Source: a virus. From it: 33,806 nucleotides of DNA. The stretch is from the IMG/VR virus record IMGVR_UViG_3300032092_000128, positions 1 to 33,806 of that record; one strand, written 5' to 3'. Both the position numbers and the translations under genes were made by a program. This document shows, in pieces, positions 33,139 to 33,806 of the stretch; the stretch's first letter is position 1, and each line of letters opens with the position of its first letter. The notes beneath the pieces are model-generated. The model saw only the letters and a program-made list of their open reading frames with translations. It did no database searches and had not been told where the DNA came from.

Positions 33139-33375
33139 TCACTTGTTGTCAGCAGCTTCTGCGGCAGCGTCAGCCACAGCGCCATCTAACTCTTCTTCTG
33201 TGTCGTCTTCGTCGTCAAACTCGTCGTCATCAGGCACGGCTATGTAATCGACAGCCCAGCCGTAGTTTTCTTGAAATTGCACAAATTCTTGAAAAATATG
33301 AATCATGTCAAAGTCGTTAGTCTCAATAGACAGCTTGTTGTTACCAAAGTAACCAAATTCCATTTCAAATTTCAT
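33139..33375 (-). CDS. Small acidic protein of unknown function
   Basis: This is a 78-residue protein with a first half MKFEMEFGYFGNNKLSIETN and a very acidic second half (VPDDDEFDDEDDTEEELDG), ending AVADAAAEAADNK. There is no membrane segment or known motif. It is transcribed from the same strand as the capsid gene, from which a terminator separates it, and converges with the HNH gene. A good AGGGG lies 7 nt before the ATG. The acidic tail may bind basic partners or mimic DNA, but this is speculation. Function is unknown. Confidence 0.6.
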   Translation of the reverse strand: MKFEMEFGYFGNNKLSIETNDFDMIHIFQEFVQFQENYGWAVDYIAVPDDDEFDDEDDTEEELDGAVADAAAEAADNK

Positions 33376-33441
33376 AATATGCCCCTATGTTTGTGCAACC
33401 ACAGCGGCTGCAATCTGATCGTAGTTTAACTTTATGACAAC

Positions 33442-33465
33442 AAAAAGGCCACCCGCAGGCGGCCT
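33442..33465 (-). terminator. Rho-independent terminator after capsid gene
   Basis: On the minus strand AGGCC (33465-33461) pairs with GGCCT (33450-33446), with two more inner G-C pairs after one mismatch. A TTTTT run follows (33446-33442, sharing its first T with the stem). It lies between the major capsid stop (33493) and the acidic protein start (33375). Confidence 0.75.
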
Positions 33466-33492
33466 CAAACTTACCCTTGTGGGGCTGTTTTA

Positions 33493-33806
33493 TTAGGTCG
33501 AACCGGGTGAACCGAAGACGCCCAGTGGATCGCTGAAGCCGAAGCTGTAACGCTCACGGGCTTTGTAACGAACGTTACCTGTATCAAAGTCACCGTCCAT
33601 GCCAGTAGTCAAGGCCATACGTTCAAAGTGCTTCAGGCCGTTAGGAACGTCTGTGCACAAGAACCAAGCATTGGTGTCCGTCAGGTAGTGGTTAATTGTG
33701 TAACCTTCAGGGATTGAACCGTTGTTCTTCAACGCGTTGATGTCGTTGTCAGCGGTACCAACACGAAGGTTAGTCTCGAGCAAACGAGTAGCAACGAACT
33801 GAAGTG
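33493..33806 (-). CDS. Major capsid protein, C-terminal fragment
   Basis: The open frame runs to the right edge and ends at 33493 with TAA, so only the last 104 residues are visible; the N-terminus is outside. The segments LETNLRVGTADNDINALKN, then IPEGYTINHYLTDTNAWF, then RYKARERYSFGFSDPLG are characteristic of phage major capsid proteins, most likely of HK97-type fold. This identifies the right end as the head module. A terminator with a T-tract lies 27-50 nt downstream. The apparent start at 33783 is a TTG inside the gene and not a real start. Confidence 0.8.
   Translation of the reverse strand, partial: LQFVATRLLETNLRVGTADNDINALKNNGSIPEGYTINHYLTDTNAWFLCTDVPNGLKHFERMALTTGMDGDFDTGNVRYKARERYSFGFSDPLGVFGSPGST

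Noticed and set aside
33493-33783. A complete 96-residue gene at the right end
   Set aside because: The apparent start is a TTG inside a longer open frame that continues off the window edge; sequence matches the end of a capsid protein.

Overview
This window looks like the late structural region of a tailed double-stranded DNA bacteriophage, most likely short-tailed (podovirus-like), infecting a Gram-negative bacterium. The reasons are a compact, nearly gap-free block of minus-strand genes, the C-terminus of a major capsid protein at the right edge, neck/adaptor-like and P22 gp10-like hub proteins, tail-fibre genes, a holin/endolysin cassette, and very large internal-virion-type proteins. There is no obvious tape-measure or tail-tube gene. 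The style of the proteins resembles phages known from freshwater and marine metagenomes. The host cannot be named from the sequence, and no terminase, portal, polymerase, integrase, tRNA or CRISPR was seen.

Layout in the direction of transcription (right to left on the minus strand): the major capsid protein end (33806-33493) with a terminator; a small acidic protein (33375-33139) with a second terminator; an opposite-strand two-gene cassette (GNAT acetyltransferase and HNH endonuclease, 32326-33136); a strong sigma70-like promoter (32284-32256) driving a head-surface-type protein (32167-31619); and a UUCG-loop terminator that must be leaky, because about 31 kb of genes follow it. These are a structural protein (31575-31060), a cluster of small lysine/glycine-rich basic proteins (31067-27428) that includes head-tail connector candidates, a second connector/adaptor (27424-26765), and a paralogous pair of minor structural proteins around a 61-aa gene. 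Then come a 21-repeat protein (25671-24307), a tail fibre and a tandemly duplicated [fibre domain + glycine-rich protein] module (24297-20310), a lysis cassette (19923-18430), the tail hub (18427-16316), and four internal-virion/ejection candidates ending in a giant protein of at least 3,322 residues (9967 to beyond position 1).

The likely division of labour is capsid and head-surface proteins first, then the neck, fibres for host binding, lysis proteins for release, the hub that closes the tail, and finally proteins probably ejected into the host. Among the last, a GH108-type muralytic domain may open the cell wall, and the giant protein carries a zincin-type HExxH metallopeptidase motif and a C-terminal region like the large polyvalent protein domain LPD38. 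Many genes are joined by ATGA overlaps or 5-10 nt gaps, so translational coupling is extensive.

The most notable points are the giant polyvalent-type protein, a conserved C-terminal 'DG-x-A-x-KGKTKGK/RM' tag shared by several small basic proteins, the duplicated fibre/glycine-rich module, the leaky terminator between early structural genes, two adjacent holin-like proteins that appear related to each other, and the inverted GNAT-HNH cassette enclosed by terminators. There is no gene-free stretch longer than 300 bases; the longest gap is the 158-base divergent intergenic region at 32168-32325.
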